From assembly GCA_032906765.1 (NCBI GenBank), contig JAJTZB010000004.1:124001-188000 (forward strand): a DNA stretch of 64,000 nucleotides, in the 5' to 3' direction. This document shows, piece by piece, positions 25,547 to 33,848 of this stretch. Positions within the stretch are counted from its first letter, which is position 1, and every line of letters begins with the position of its first letter. Under the pieces are notes generated by a model. The model was given only the letters and a program-made list of their open reading frames with translations. It ran no database searches and was not told the DNA's origin. Origin of the DNA: Nitrososphaerales archaeon. Its GTDB lineage: Archaea; Thermoproteota; Nitrososphaeria; Nitrososphaerales; Gagatemarchaeaceae. The position numbers were made by a program, and so were the translations under genes.

Positions 25547-26215
25547 TCAATTGGGCATGAAATGAAGTGGGGAGACCTCGAAGAGCATGGTCCTCCCCTG
25601 CCGCGTCCCTGCGTACGACCTCGAGATGTGGGCGAGGAGCAGATGAGCGGCCCTGACCGCCACGGCAAGCTCCTTCCCCTGCAGGAGCCTGCCCTCTATC
25701 GTGAGGTCGACGGGCGTGAACCTGGCGTCCAGCTGCACCTTCCCGTCGTCCGTGACCCATTTCATCACTAGGTCGCTTTCCTGCGAATAGCCGAGCCAGC
25801 GCAGGCTCCCGAACCACCTGCCCTTCAGGGCGCGGAAGACCTGCTGCAGGTCTAGGCTCGGAGGAAGCATCGTCTTCAGGAGAGTCAGGCGCTGCTCCGC
25901 CATCTCGATCGGATGGACGGTCAGGTACCCATGGCCCTTCGTGGTCACGCGATAACCGTCCTCGCCCCTCTCGACGATGCTTTGCTCCTCAAGGCGGTCC
26001 AGCGTTCTTGAGAGCGTCTCGGGATGGGCCCTGATCCTTCGCTTCAGGCCCTCGAAGGAGAAGCTTGCGAGGTCCTCCTCCTCTATGACCTTGAGAACGT
26101 CAGAGTCCCTTTCGCTAACTGTGCTGAGGTCAGGGACGTCGCCATCGATTGAAGAGCGCAACTGGGCGGCTCGAGAGCCGGCGGTCCTTATTATTTCCAG
26201 CGGCGTGCCAAGCAT
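25547..26215 (-). CDS. Winged-helix DNA-binding protein
   Basis: From ATG 26215 the product is 222 residues. Residues about 30-100 form a winged helix (DSDVLKVIEEEDLASFSFEG, then LSRTLDRLEEQSIVERGEDG, then YRVTTKGHGYL). The C-terminal half may be a ligand or dimerisation domain. The frame is open for 49 codons upstream, but that part is poorly protein-like. Probably a transcription regulator of unknown targets. Confidence 0.7.
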   Translation of the reverse strand: MLGTPLEIIRTAGSRAAQLRSSIDGDVPDLSTVSERDSDVLKVIEEEDLASFSFEGLKRRIRAHPETLSRTLDRLEEQSIVERGEDGYRVTTKGHGYLTVHPIEMAEQRLTLLKTMLPPSLDLQQVFRALKGRWFGSLRWLGYSQESDLVMKWVTDDGKVQLDARFTPVDLTIEGRLLQGKELAVAVRAAHLLLAHISRSYAGTRQGRTMLFEVSPLHFMPN

Positions 26216-26377
26216 CGGGATGAATCGATAGGGACGGCAAGAGGCGGCCCACCAGGAAGAGGTAATTGGCTTCGCCTGCGAGTGCCATTTATCCTCTTCC
26301 TTCTCTGGCTTCTGAACTTCTTCCAATGTATCTGCGACTGCCGCCCGGGCTGGGCCTGACACGCCTCTGCGGTCCGT

Positions 26378-26587
26378 TCAGCGCTTGGGGACCTTTTCGC
26401 CGTAGATCAGGGTAATCATCTTCTGGCCCTGACACTTCTCGCAGGTTCCGGTGGCGCCCACTATGTAGTCGCCGACCTTGAAGTCCCGCTTTGTCTTCTG
26501 CTTGCAGTTCTGGCACTCCTCTATGGTGTAGACGTGCAGCTCGCTCGGCTTCAGGCCGGAGGCGGAGGGAAAGAGCGGAAGGCTCAT
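26378..26587 (-). CDS. Small zinc-ribbon protein
   Basis: A 69-residue protein with paired Cys motifs ECQNCKQKTKRDFKVGDYIV and GTCEKCQGQKMITLIYGEKV, which form a zinc ribbon with strands on both sides. The first 16 residues may be untranslated if a later start is used. Resembles small archaeal nucleic-acid-binding ribbons. Exact role unknown. Confidence 0.65.
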   Translation of the reverse strand: MSLPLFPSASGLKPSELHVYTIEECQNCKQKTKRDFKVGDYIVGATGTCEKCQGQKMITLIYGEKVPKR

Positions 26588-26686
26588 GCTAGGTCAACCG
26601 GCAGGTCCTGGTTCCAGTTAAGCAGGAGGTCTACGGTAAGATTCAAGCTTAAAAGAAGAGCTGGCACTTGAAGTACAACGAGAACA

Positions 26687-26992
26687 ATGAAACCGAGCCT
26701 TGGAATAGGTGTCATACTTGCGACGCTGGTTTCGCTGGTGCTCTTCCTCTTCGGGTTCGTCGACTACGCATGGCTCGGAGCATGTCTGCTCCTGCTCAAC
26801 GGCCTCTGGATTCTGGTCTACGGGCTCGTGGAAGCTGGGAGTGGTGACAAGCTGTACTATTCTGGGTGGGGGCTCGTCATGGCCGGGCTGTCGACCTTCG
26901 TCGTGCTGCCGTTGGCGTATACCGTTGGCGCGACAATTGTCCTGATCATCGCGGTGATCGGTGTCAGGCTGGTCACCGGTTCGAGCAAGTAA
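26687..26992 (+). CDS. Small membrane protein, four predicted helices
   Basis: A 101-residue hydrophobic protein beginning MKPSLGIGVILATLVSLVLF, with three or four helices separated by short loops (GSGDKLYYSG in the middle) and ending GVRLVTGSSK. ATG 26687 is about 30 bases downstream of CTTAAAAG. No family recognised. Confidence 0.6.
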   Translation: MKPSLGIGVILATLVSLVLFLFGFVDYAWLGACLLLLNGLWILVYGLVEAGSGDKLYYSGWGLVMAGLSTFVVLPLAYTVGATIVLIIAVIGVRLVTGSSK

Positions 26993-27091
26993 GCAATGTA
27001 GCCATGGACGCCTGTCGCCTTCAACGGTAAGCCCCGCGAGAAACCGATTTCCATTACCGTGCAAAAGGTTCATCGCACTTATCTAATCTGC

Positions 27092-27616
27092 ATGAATGCC
27101 AAGTTGGCCTTGAGGACCGAACTCGAAGCAATCACACGTTGGTACGAATACAACTTCTACGTGAGAAAACGATATCTCGGCGCTATCTTCCACAAGATCC
27201 CTGCCAAGGTGAGGTACAAGGATGGCGGCGCCTCGTTCCCCACCATAGTCGACATCTTCGTCCACGTGCTGGATGCCTACCGCTGGTGGTTCACCTATGT
27301 CTACGAGGACCGAGTGTCCGAATACGAACGGCACAGGGACAAGAGGCGCACGAGAAAAGAGGTTGCGGGAGAGGAAAGGGAGGTGGATTCGCTCGTCATG
27401 GGTTTCGTCAAACGTCTGGGCGACGACGACCTCGACAGGGTGATACGATACAGGGACGGGCGTGTCGTGAAAACGGTCAGGCTCGGCGACATGCTTCATC
27501 ACATGATAGATGAAGAGCTGCAGCACAGGGGAGAAATCAACGCGCTATTCTGGCAACGGGACGTGGACCCGCCAATCGTCGGCTTCCATGAGTGGGTAAG
27601 AAAACTACGCGGCTGA
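27092..27616 (+). CDS. DinB/YfiT-like four-helix protein
   Basis: A 174-residue protein of the DinB fold: helix 1 LRTELEAITRWYEYNFYVRK, a metal-type His in DIFVHVLDAYRWWF, and the second and third His in LGDMLHHMIDEELQHRGEIN. These three His positions bind a metal in DinB-like hydrolases and thiol transferases. ATG 27092 was preferred to the in-frame GTG 27059, which would add 11 residues overlapping promoter-like sequence. Substrate unknown. Confidence 0.82.
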   Translation: MNAKLALRTELEAITRWYEYNFYVRKRYLGAIFHKIPAKVRYKDGGASFPTIVDIFVHVLDAYRWWFTYVYEDRVSEYERHRDKRRTRKEVAGEEREVDSLVMGFVKRLGDDDLDRVIRYRDGRVVKTVRLGDMLHHMIDEELQHRGEINALFWQRDVDPPIVGFHEWVRKLRG

Positions 27617-27630
27617 GGGCCGTCGTCTCC

Positions 27631-27674
27631 GTGCCAGGGTTCATTGCGACTCCGCCGCGATATCTCATCCAGCG
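27631..27674 (+). repeat. Dispersed intergenic motif, copy 1
   Basis: Core GGGTTCATTGCGACTCCGCC at 27637-27656, followed by the tail CTCATCCAGCG. Lies between the DinB gene and the first toxin-antitoxin pair. It is the leftmost good copy in the window. Confidence 0.7.
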
Positions 27675-27713
27675 TTTGGCCTAGACGAGCAACGTCCAGC
27701 GAACCTTAAATAG

Positions 27714-27729
27714 GTATTACGTGTAATAC
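27714..27729. promoter_or_regulatory. Palindromic operator of the toxin-antitoxin pair
   Basis: GTATTAC-GT-GTAATAC is a perfect 16-base palindrome placed just after the TATA-like CTTAAATA (27704-27711) and just before the antitoxin ATG at 27736. It is well placed for autorepression by the VapB-VapC complex. Confidence 0.65.
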
Positions 27730-27735
27730 TTTTTG

Positions 27736-27972
27736 ATGAAGGTAGAGGAGACGAAGGTTACACAGAAGCACCAGACATCAATTCCAAAGAATGTCAGGAG
27801 GTACCTTGGCGTAAAGCCGGGCCAGAGCGTAAGGTGGCATGTGGTGAAGGGAATGGTCGTGGTCGACGTCCACAAGAAAGTCCCGGAGCCCGTAGAGTTC
27901 CTCACGTCGCAGGTGAGGCTGAAGCTGGACGCGGTCAAGCTTGTTGGAGAGACCAGGGAAGCCTTCGGATGA
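27736..27972 (+). CDS. AbrB/MazE-type antitoxin (VapB)
   Basis: A 78-residue protein starting MKVEETKVTQKHQTSIPKNV, the swapped-hairpin AbrB fold (T-x-K-x-Q-x-x-I-P-K...). The C-terminal half (VPEPVEFLTSQVRLKLDAVK) would wrap the toxin. The stop overlaps the toxin start by four bases. Chosen start ATG 27736, 28 bases from the TATA-like box. Confidence 0.85.
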   Translation: MKVEETKVTQKHQTSIPKNVRRYLGVKPGQSVRWHVVKGMVVVDVHKKVPEPVEFLTSQVRLKLDAVKLVGETREAFG

Positions 27973-28400
27973 TTTACATTGACACAAACGTCTTTGTGTA
28001 CGCCATAGAGAACCATCCGAAATACGGGAAGTCATGCGGGGGAATCCTCAGGGATGTCGAGGGCGGGAGGCTGGAGGCTTCCTGCTCTGTCCTGGTTTTG
28101 GTCGAGCTGATCAACGTGCTCAAGAAGATAAACGACTACCTGTCGAAGGAGGGGCAGCGGAGGCTGGACATCGAACGCAATGTCGAAGCCGTGATGTCTC
28201 TGCCGCTCGTCTGGATAGATGTGGACTTCTTGGTCATCGAGAGGGCGTCGACGTATGCCTTCGGCATCAATGGAGTGGATTACGTGCACATTGCATCGAT
28301 GGAACTAAACTCGATACACGAAGTTCTGTCAGCCGACAGGGATCTGGAGAAGGTCGGGATAATAGAACGGGTGGACCCGCTGGATTATCGGGCGTCATGA
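27969..28400 (+). CDS. PIN-domain toxin (VapC)
   Basis: A 143-residue PIN-domain RNase. Acidic residues of the active site are visible: Asp in MIYIDTNVFVYAIEN, Glu in VLVLVELINVL, and Asp in FGINGVDYVHIASM and VLSADRDLEKVG. PIN toxins cleave tRNA or rRNA when their antitoxin is lost. The ATG overlaps the antitoxin TGA, so the two are translationally coupled. Confidence 0.9.
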   Translation: MIYIDTNVFVYAIENHPKYGKSCGGILRDVEGGRLEASCSVLVLVELINVLKKINDYLSKEGQRRLDIERNVEAVMSLPLVWIDVDFLVIERASTYAFGINGVDYVHIASMELNSIHEVLSADRDLEKVGIIERVDPLDYRAS

Positions 28401-28410
28401 CTGTTCGCCG

Positions 28411-28439
28411 CGCTTGGGTTCGTTGCGCCTCCGAGAAAC
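28411..28439 (+). repeat. Dispersed intergenic motif, copy 2
   Basis: Core GGGTTCGTTGCGCCTCCGAG at 28416-28435, shortened after CTCCG. Sits 10 bases after the PIN toxin stop and before the promoter of the ABC transporter. Confidence 0.6.
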
Positions 28440-28482
28440 AAGCTGAATATTATTAATGTGGGACCCCGTATGAGGACAAACC

Positions 28483-29229
28483 TTGCCTGAATTGGTCATC
28501 GAGACCGAGAACCTCGTTAAGGTGTACCGAGAGGGAAACATCACCGCGGTCAACGGGTTCAACCTCCGCGTCGGGAAGGGCGAAATCTATGCGCTGATTG
28601 GGGCCAACGGCTCCGGCAAGACGACCGCAATCAACATGATGACCGGGGCCCTGACCCCGACCTCCGACGCCATCAGGGTTCTGGGGATGGAGATGCCCCG
28701 CGACCGTCACTTGGTTTCTACCCAGATCGGGGTCGCGCCGCAGGAGTACTCGCTCTACCCTGACCTTACCCTGGAACAGAACGTCGCGTTCTTCGCTAAG
28801 CTCTACGGCATGAGGAGGGAGGATTACCGGAGACGGTTCTCCGAACTCCTGGGCATCCTGAAGCTCGAAGGGAGGAAGGACTCGGTCGTGGCGAATCTGT
28901 CCGGGGGGATGAAGAGGAGGGCAAGCATCGCGTGCGCACTGATTCACGACCCGCGCGTCATCTTCCTCGACGAGGCAACGGTCGGCATCGACCCGATAAT
29001 GCGCGCGTTCTTCTGGGACTACTTCCGCTCGCTATCCGCGAGGGGGCTGACCATAGTCCTCACGTCTCACGTGATGGACGAGGCCGGGAGGGCGGACCGC
29101 ATCGGACTGGCCAGGATGGGGAAGCTCGTCGAGGAGGGAGAGCCGAAGAGCCTCCTGGCGGAGCACCACGCCGGGTCAATCGAGGAGGTGTTCCTCAAGC
29201 TTAGCGAAAGGGAGTTCAACGATGAGTAG
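28483..29229 (+). CDS. ABC transporter ATP-binding protein
   Basis: A 248-residue ATPase. The Walker A motif is GANGSGKTTAINMM, the signature is NLSGGMKRRASIACAL and Walker B is VIFLDEATVGIDP, with the switch His in VLTSHVMDEAGRADR. TTG 28483 is about 31 bases after the AT-rich AATATTATTAATG. It overlaps the permease gene by eight bases. Export direction is inferred from the ABC-2 permease partner. Confidence 0.93.
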   Translation: MPELVIETENLVKVYREGNITAVNGFNLRVGKGEIYALIGANGSGKTTAINMMTGALTPTSDAIRVLGMEMPRDRHLVSTQIGVAPQEYSLYPDLTLEQNVAFFAKLYGMRREDYRRRFSELLGILKLEGRKDSVVANLSGGMKRRASIACALIHDPRVIFLDEATVGIDPIMRAFFWDYFRSLSARGLTIVLTSHVMDEAGRADRIGLARMGKLVEEGEPKSLLAEHHAGSIEEVFLKLSEREFNDE

Positions 29230-30382
29230 CCAGAGAGCGAGCAGGTTCTCCTTCAGACGCTCGACTGCGGTGGCCGTGCGGGTGCTCACTCAGATTCGCA
29301 GGGACAGGCGGACCCTGGCGATGCTGATGGTGATGCCAGCTGTGATCATGCTGATCTTCGGATTCGCTCTTGGAGGGCAGGCCAGCAACGTCCCGATACT
29401 CGTGGACAACCAGGACGCAGGGTACTCGGCGACTTTGGGACCGACCAACATCAATTTGCATGCTGGTAGCCAGGTCCTGACTTCGATGCAGGCGAACGGC
29501 GTCGTGAAGGTGACCGTCGGTAGCTTCGCCGATGGGAAGGATGGCGTCGACTCGGGCAAGTACTTCGCTTCGATTCTGATACCCGCGAACTTCTCGCGTT
29601 CCTTGTTCCTGAAGTCGAGTGGGGCGACGGTGACCCCCTCTCTGCAGGTCTACCTCGATGGCACCAAGCCAGCGCTGACGGCCGGGATTCTCGGCGCGCT
29701 TCAGGGCTCCGTGCAGAATGCGTCGGGGGTGAAGGGGTTCGACGTGGTCCGGCAGTATGCCTTCGGAGGGGTGCAGTTCAGCGGGCTGGACGTCAGCCTG
29801 CCTTCGGTAATCGCCTTTGTGCTGACATTCCTCGTCCTTCTCGTCTCGCTCCTCACGATATCGAGGGAGACGACCTCGGGCACCCTCCCGAGGCTCTTTA
29901 CCACCCCGCTGACCGCCCTCGAGCGGCTGCTCGGCTACGCCTTCGCGCTTCTGCTCTTGGGCGTCATGATGGTGACTGTGATACTGGTGATCGGCGTCGG
30001 GCTCTTCGGGGTTGTGGTCAGGGGGAGCCTGGTGCTGCTGTTCTCGGCCGCCGTGCTCTACGCTCTCGCGCACGTCCTGATGGCCGTGTTCCTGTCGAAC
30101 TTCGCCAAGAACGAGTTGCAGGCGGTGCAGCTGGCGCCCCTCATCGCGCTCCCGAGCATGGCACTCAGCGGCATGCTGGTCCCGGTGAACAGCCTACCCG
30201 ACTGGATCCAGCCGCTAGCGAGGGTTGTGCCGCTGTACTATGGGAACAGGCTGTTCGAGGGTATCATGCTGAAGGGATATGGGGTCGGCCAGCTGGCAAC
30301 GGACTTCCTGGTGGTTGGAGGGATCGCTGTGCTGTTCCTGGTACTGGCGCTTTCGACCGTGAAGGACAGGATTGACGCGTGA
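29222..30382 (+). CDS. ABC-2 permease of YhiH/YbhR type
   Basis: A 386-residue membrane protein: one N-terminal helix (LAMLMVMPAVIMLIFGFALG), an external domain of about 150 residues (VPILVDNQDAGYSATLG onward), then about five helices in the C-terminal half. The ABC-2 signature region is LAPLIALPSMALSGMLVPVN, followed by PLYYGNRLFEGIMLKG. This is the long ABC-2 form that exports drugs or polymers. Co-transcribed with the ATPase. Confidence 0.9.
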   Translation: MSSQRASRFSFRRSTAVAVRVLTQIRRDRRTLAMLMVMPAVIMLIFGFALGGQASNVPILVDNQDAGYSATLGPTNINLHAGSQVLTSMQANGVVKVTVGSFADGKDGVDSGKYFASILIPANFSRSLFLKSSGATVTPSLQVYLDGTKPALTAGILGALQGSVQNASGVKGFDVVRQYAFGGVQFSGLDVSLPSVIAFVLTFLVLLVSLLTISRETTSGTLPRLFTTPLTALERLLGYAFALLLLGVMMVTVILVIGVGLFGVVVRGSLVLLFSAAVLYALAHVLMAVFLSNFAKNELQAVQLAPLIALPSMALSGMLVPVNSLPDWIQPLARVVPLYYGNRLFEGIMLKGYGVGQLATDFLVVGGIAVLFLVLALSTVKDRIDA

Positions 30383-30410
30383 GCCAGCGAGCCAATCTGG
30401 ATTGATGTGC

Positions 30411-30456
30411 CGCGTGTAAGGGTTCATCGCACCTCCGCCAAGAAACTCGAGCCAGA
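30411..30456 (+). repeat. Dispersed intergenic motif, copy 3
   Basis: Core GGGTTCATCGCACCTCCGCC at 30420-30439, tail AAGAAACTCGAGCCAGA. Lies between the convergent ends of the ABC permease and a cupin gene, so it cannot be a promoter for either. Confidence 0.7.
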
Positions 30457-30486
30457 TGCCTGCTCGAACCTTGGAGACCGCCGAGC

Positions 30487-30843
30487 TCACTTCGACCTTA
30501 TCATCGTGAGGAGCATCTTGAACCTCGTGGTCGCCAACACTGCGTGAGGCTTTCCTGCCGGGAGGACGATTGCTTCGCCCGCTTTCAGTCGGTTCTTCAC
30601 TCCCGCTATCTTAACCTCGGCCTCGCCCTCAAGGACGTGCAGGAGGGCGTCAAACGGAGCCGAGTGCTCGCTCAGGCCGTCTCCCTCGTCGAAGGCGAAT
30701 AACGTCACGGAGCCTGCCCTGCTGTTCATGAGAGTGCGGCTGACGACTGAACCCTGCTGGTAGGAGACGAGCGAAGCCAGCTCGACCCTTTGAGCGGGCG
30801 CCAACCCTCCCTTCGCCCCCGACGGTTTCCTTTCATTTGCCAT
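30487..30843 (-). CDS. Cupin-domain protein
   Basis: A 118-residue single cupin. Motif 1 reads GLSEHSAPFDALLHVLEGEA (His, with the Glu position changed) and motif 2 AGEAIVLPAGKPHAVLATTR. ATG 30843 was chosen because the frame further upstream overlaps the PIN gene and is low-complexity. Substrate unknown; small cupins of this kind often sense or isomerise small molecules. Confidence 0.8.
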   Translation of the reverse strand: MANERKPSGAKGGLAPAQRVELASLVSYQQGSVVSRTLMNSRAGSVTLFAFDEGDGLSEHSAPFDALLHVLEGEAEVKIAGVKNRLKAGEAIVLPAGKPHAVLATTRFKMLLTMIRSK

Positions 30844-30938
30844 CGCAAGACGTGGAAGGAGTGGTGTCGCTTTTAGACGTTCGTCGCTGCGACGGCCATG
30901 CTGCGCGTCGGGTTCATGAAGTTCAGGCCTCGAACAGC

Positions 30939-31343
30939 TCACTTGCCGCCGAGCCACAAAGTGTCGGGCAAGCCTCTGAAATGCTGGTCGCCCGTGAGGA
31001 CTTGGGCCTGGCTAATCCTTGCGGAAGCGAGCACCACGGCGTCCGCCAGTCCCGGTTTCGGGAGGCCGTTCTCTCCGGCTCTTTTCACCAGCACGATGGA
31101 CGACTTCGCCGATTCTTCCGCGATCGAGATATCGATTCCAAGCACCTGGGTGGCCTCCGTTACTGTCTGCAGCCACCTCCGGATGGCCCGCGGCTCTTCA
31201 CCCTCCCTGAGGTACTTGACAGCGAGCTCGGCCAGGACCACGTCGGGGGTGAACGCCTCGTCTGATGCTTCTAGCTGCTCCTTCGCAGCCTTTCCCGCAG
31301 CGCTTCCCTTGAATATCTCGACCCAGGCGTACGAGTCAACCAT
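30939..31343 (-). CDS. PIN-domain toxin (VapC)
   Basis: From ATG 31343 the product is 134 residues: MVDSYAWVEIFKGSAAGKAA supplies the first Asp, VVLAELAVKYL the Glu, and KPGLADAVVLASARI and VLTGDQHF the later acidic residues. The start overlaps the antitoxin 3' end by eight bases. The operon is controlled by the palindrome at 31559-31578. Confidence 0.88.
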   Translation of the reverse strand: MVDSYAWVEIFKGSAAGKAAKEQLEASDEAFTPDVVLAELAVKYLREGEEPRAIRRWLQTVTEATQVLGIDISIAEESAKSSIVLVKRAGENGLPKPGLADAVVLASARISQAQVLTGDQHFRGLPDTLWLGGK

Positions 31344-31545
31344 GGCCCTCAAGGCGGTCCCTCTCTTCAAACCTCCTTGACTTCGACTTGTCGCTCCCGA
31401 ACGCGCTGTCAAGGATCTCTTTCCTCCGCTTCTTGACGAGAATCTCGATGGTCTCGTCCATGCTCCTTGCGTGCAGGCTCCGCTGAAGGGCCGCCAGCTT
31501 CCTCACAGTTTCTCTTGAGACCTTCACAGTGGTGGATCCGGCCAT
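31336..31545 (-). CDS. Ribbon-helix-helix antitoxin (VapB)
   Basis: A 69-residue protein, MAGSTTVKVSRETVRKLAAL then SMDETIEILVKKRRKEILDS, the strand-helix-helix order of ribbon-helix-helix repressors, followed by a charged C-terminal tail that would block the toxin. ATG 31545 lies about 27 bases from the TATA box embedded in the upstream palindrome. Confidence 0.82.
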   Translation of the reverse strand: MAGSTTVKVSRETVRKLAALQRSLHARSMDETIEILVKKRRKEILDSAFGSDKSKSRRFEERDRLEGHG

Positions 31546-31558
31546 TTCTTGCAAGGAG

Positions 31559-31578
31559 TATACTGGTATACCAGTATA
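31559..31578. promoter_or_regulatory. Perfect 20-base palindrome overlapping the TATA box
   Basis: TATACTGGTATACCAGTATA is its own reverse complement and overlaps the TATA element of the minus-strand antitoxin gene (start 31545). It is an obvious binding site for the dimeric ribbon-helix-helix antitoxin and explains autorepression. Confidence 0.75.
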
Positions 31579-31662
31579 TAAGAGCCGCCTCGGTTTGAAC
31601 GTGCCCGTTCCTCCGCAAGAGAAGCCGCGACGAATCGAGGTACCGTCCACCGATCATCGGCA

Positions 31663-31716
31663 TGCGTGTGGGTTCGTTGCGCGTCCGCTGGGACACGCAC
31701 TGTTCTCATCCTGCGT
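31663..31716 (+). repeat. Dispersed intergenic motif, copy 4
   Basis: Core GGGTTCGTTGCGCGTCCGCT at 31670-31689, tail containing TCTCATCCTGCGTTG, which matches the tail of copy 12. GCGTGT before the core can pair with ACACGC after it. Lies between the antitoxin promoter and the HNH gene end. Confidence 0.65.
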
Positions 31717-31749
31717 TGAGTTATGGGTGTCAGATAGAAAAAATGATTC

Positions 31750-32289
31750 TTAAGACTTCGTGAACTTGCCTTCGAGACAATAGACCGATAGGTTTCCCTC
31801 GGCAAGGCATTTTGCGCCCAAATCACACCCCGAGCAGAGGTCCTTGGGCGTTGCCGTCAGTGTCCCACGGGCCTCGTGAAGCGAGTAGAGCAATTTCAGG
31901 TACTTCCCCTCGGCAATCCTAGGCAGGTCGTTTCTGTTCTCCAAGCCATACCACTCGTAGAGTCTCTTGCTTCCCTTTCTCGAGTTGCAGCTGGCGCATA
32001 CCCAGACAGCGTTTTCTAGGACGTCTGGTCCTCCCCGAACTCTGGGGAGCATGTGTTCAACTGTCAAATTTCCTTTGGAGCCGCAGTACACACAGGTGTC
32101 CGGTTTTTCGTGCTCCTTGACATACTCCCTGATAGAGGAAGACCACTGCATTTCGCCAGACTGGAGTTTCTTGAATCTGTTCATGATGAAACCGTAGTTG
32201 CTCTTTCCCTCACCTGCTGAGTTGGAGATTATCTTGGCGTACTGCCAGTACAGGAGATCTCTTACCGTCTTGACGGCCGACGGAGGCAA
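31750..32289 (-). CDS. HNH endonuclease
   Basis: A 179-residue protein with an N-terminal helical region (VRDLLYWQYAKIISNSAGEG), then a classical HNH core: CVYCGSKGNLTVEHMLPRVR, then GGPDVLENAVWVCASCNSRK. The C-terminus has a further Cys cluster (CSGCDLGAKC, then YCLEG), possibly a metal site. Stand-alone HNH proteins are usually mobile or restriction nucleases. No interrupted host gene was seen here, unlike the msrB case. Confidence 0.85.
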   Translation of the reverse strand: MPPSAVKTVRDLLYWQYAKIISNSAGEGKSNYGFIMNRFKKLQSGEMQWSSSIREYVKEHEKPDTCVYCGSKGNLTVEHMLPRVRGGPDVLENAVWVCASCNSRKGSKRLYEWYGLENRNDLPRIAEGKYLKLLYSLHEARGTLTATPKDLCSGCDLGAKCLAEGNLSVYCLEGKFTKS

Positions 32290-32388
32290 CTTCGGGAGTG
32301 TTTGCTGTCCGCCGTATCATTTAAGGTTCAATCTAACACCGCTGCGTTCTCTTCGCACCATGGCTAGTCGTGGCCCCGCTGCCAAAGG

Positions 32389-32637
32389 CTACTTGTAGAC
32401 TACGTCAGCTTCCCGAACTCTGTCAGCTACCTTCAAACCGATTGATTGACCCGAACATGCACTCGTAACGGTCTTGTGCTCAATCTGCATTGATTCGATG
32501 GTTTGTTCCAAGTGAGTGTTTCTGCCGACGATCTCAATCCTGTCGCCTGCAGCCAGTGGAAGTTTCAGTTCTACCACGGCCACAAGTATCTTTGGATAGA
32601 AGTGGGTCACCCTGCCAACCTCTTGCTTCTCTTCCAT
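32389..32637 (-). CDS. Translation elongation factor-like beta-barrel protein
   Basis: An 82-residue single domain resembling EF-Tu domain 2 and the C-terminal barrel of U32 peptidases: VGRVTHFYPKILVAVVELKL, then AAGDRIEIVGRNTHLEQTIE, then SMQIEHKTV and VADRVREADVVYK. Stand-alone versions are widespread in archaea with unknown function, possibly RNA binding. Confidence 0.8.
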   Translation of the reverse strand: MEEKQEVGRVTHFYPKILVAVVELKLPLAAGDRIEIVGRNTHLEQTIESMQIEHKTVTSACSGQSIGLKVADRVREADVVYK

Positions 32638-32709
32638 TCACTGTAGAAGAGAATGAAGTTACATAATAAGGTAGGTCTGGCTGTCCTGCGTGGAACTCAG
32701 TACGCTGGA

Positions 32710-33453
32710 CTAGGCCGTTGGCACCCCAACGGGTTGAATGTACATCGGTTTCTCGTCAGTCCCAACTCCCAACACCGCGCGGACGGCGTCGTCGTCAAAG
32801 GCTCCTATCACAACCGTCGCAAGACCCAGAGACTGGGCCTGGAGGAAGGCGTTCTCGGCGGCGTGCCCTGTCTCCAGAAACGCGTACTGGACTCCCCTAT
32901 CGCCGTACTTGACGGTGGTCCTTTCGAGAACAGCTGTTGTCACCAGGTTCACAGCCGCGAACCCAACAGCGTCCTGATCAAGCGCCGCTGCCTTCAGCCT
33001 GGAAGAAATGTCGCCGCTCTTGACCAGGGCCAGGCTGTTCTCTGGGACCGAATAATGGTAGATACCAGCGTCTAGCCCCGTTACTCCTGCCTCTTTGACG
33101 ACGGCATACACCTCTAGTGGGTAAAGAGCGCCGGCCGAAGGAGCGGTCCTAAATCCGTGAGCTGGCTCTGTGATTCCCTGCGTTGCCCAAAGGAGCTGCG
33201 AAAGTTGCATGAGAGTGAGTGGTTCGCTCGCGTACTCCCTGACGGACCTTCTCCGAGCGATGGCTTCCTCGACAGACATCCGTCCTTTAGTGTTGGGAGG
33301 AGAAAGTTTTGCCGCTATGGGTTTCGATTGTCGACCGACTAGGGCTAGGAAGCCCAAGAAACCTGATTCCACACCACCGATTGCGACACCTAGAATTGTT
33401 GGAATTCGCAGAAGACTCCTTCGCGAATGTCCGCCTGGCACGAATAACCACAT
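32710..33453 (-). CDS. SagB-type nitroreductase-fold oxidoreductase
   Basis: A 247-residue FMN enzyme. After a hydrophobic N-terminus (RRSLLRIPTILGVAIGG, a possible signal or anchor) come the family blocks IARRRSVREYASEPLTLMQL, TAPSAGALYPLEVYAV and GHAAENAFLQAQSLGLATVV. The SAGALYPLE block is typical of SagB/thiazoline oxidase relatives. There is no peptide precursor or cyclodehydratase gene nearby, so a natural-product role is not supported. Confidence 0.87.
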   Translation of the reverse strand: MWLFVPGGHSRRSLLRIPTILGVAIGGVESGFLGFLALVGRQSKPIAAKLSPPNTKGRMSVEEAIARRRSVREYASEPLTLMQLSQLLWATQGITEPAHGFRTAPSAGALYPLEVYAVVKEAGVTGLDAGIYHYSVPENSLALVKSGDISSRLKAAALDQDAVGFAAVNLVTTAVLERTTVKYGDRGVQYAFLETGHAAENAFLQAQSLGLATVVIGAFDDDAVRAVLGVGTDEKPMYIQPVGVPTA

Positions 33454-33572
33454 AATTTGTTTTCGTCATCGTTTCAGTTAAACCTTGGCAAGCCTTTCAT
33501 TTTGGTCCTTTAGACACTTCTGCGTAATGTTACATCAACCACTGGGCATATATTGACATAAGACGAGATCAG

Positions 33573-33764
33573 TTGTTCGGCTTGACGTTCATGCGTGTTT
33601 GGTCGGAGTGTAAGACACCAACAAAGAATCTCTACTTGGCGGGAGCGAAGGAGGAACATAAGGCTCTGTTCAAGAGATGGTTGCTCACGGACTGGAGGTC
33701 TGAGCTCAAGTATCCAGGGTATGCTCGTTCGCCTGATAGAAAACAGATACTCGACTACCTGTGA
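33573..33764 (+). CDS. Small hypothetical protein
   Basis: A frame of up to 63 residues behind the TATA-like CATATATTG (33546-33554). Alternative starts are TTG 33582 and ATG 33591. The sequence (AGAKEEHKALFKRWLLTDWR, then SELKYPGYARSPDRKQILDY) looks like a real helical protein but matches no family I know. Confidence 0.45.
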   Translation: MFGLTFMRVWSECKTPTKNLYLAGAKEEHKALFKRWLLTDWRSELKYPGYARSPDRKQILDYL

Positions 33765-33848
33765 TTCGCACTGAACCCCAACCGAAGTCGGGTTGGAGAT
33801 TGCGATGTGCGCTTCGTTGTAAATCATGATAGGTCGAAGGCACTGATA

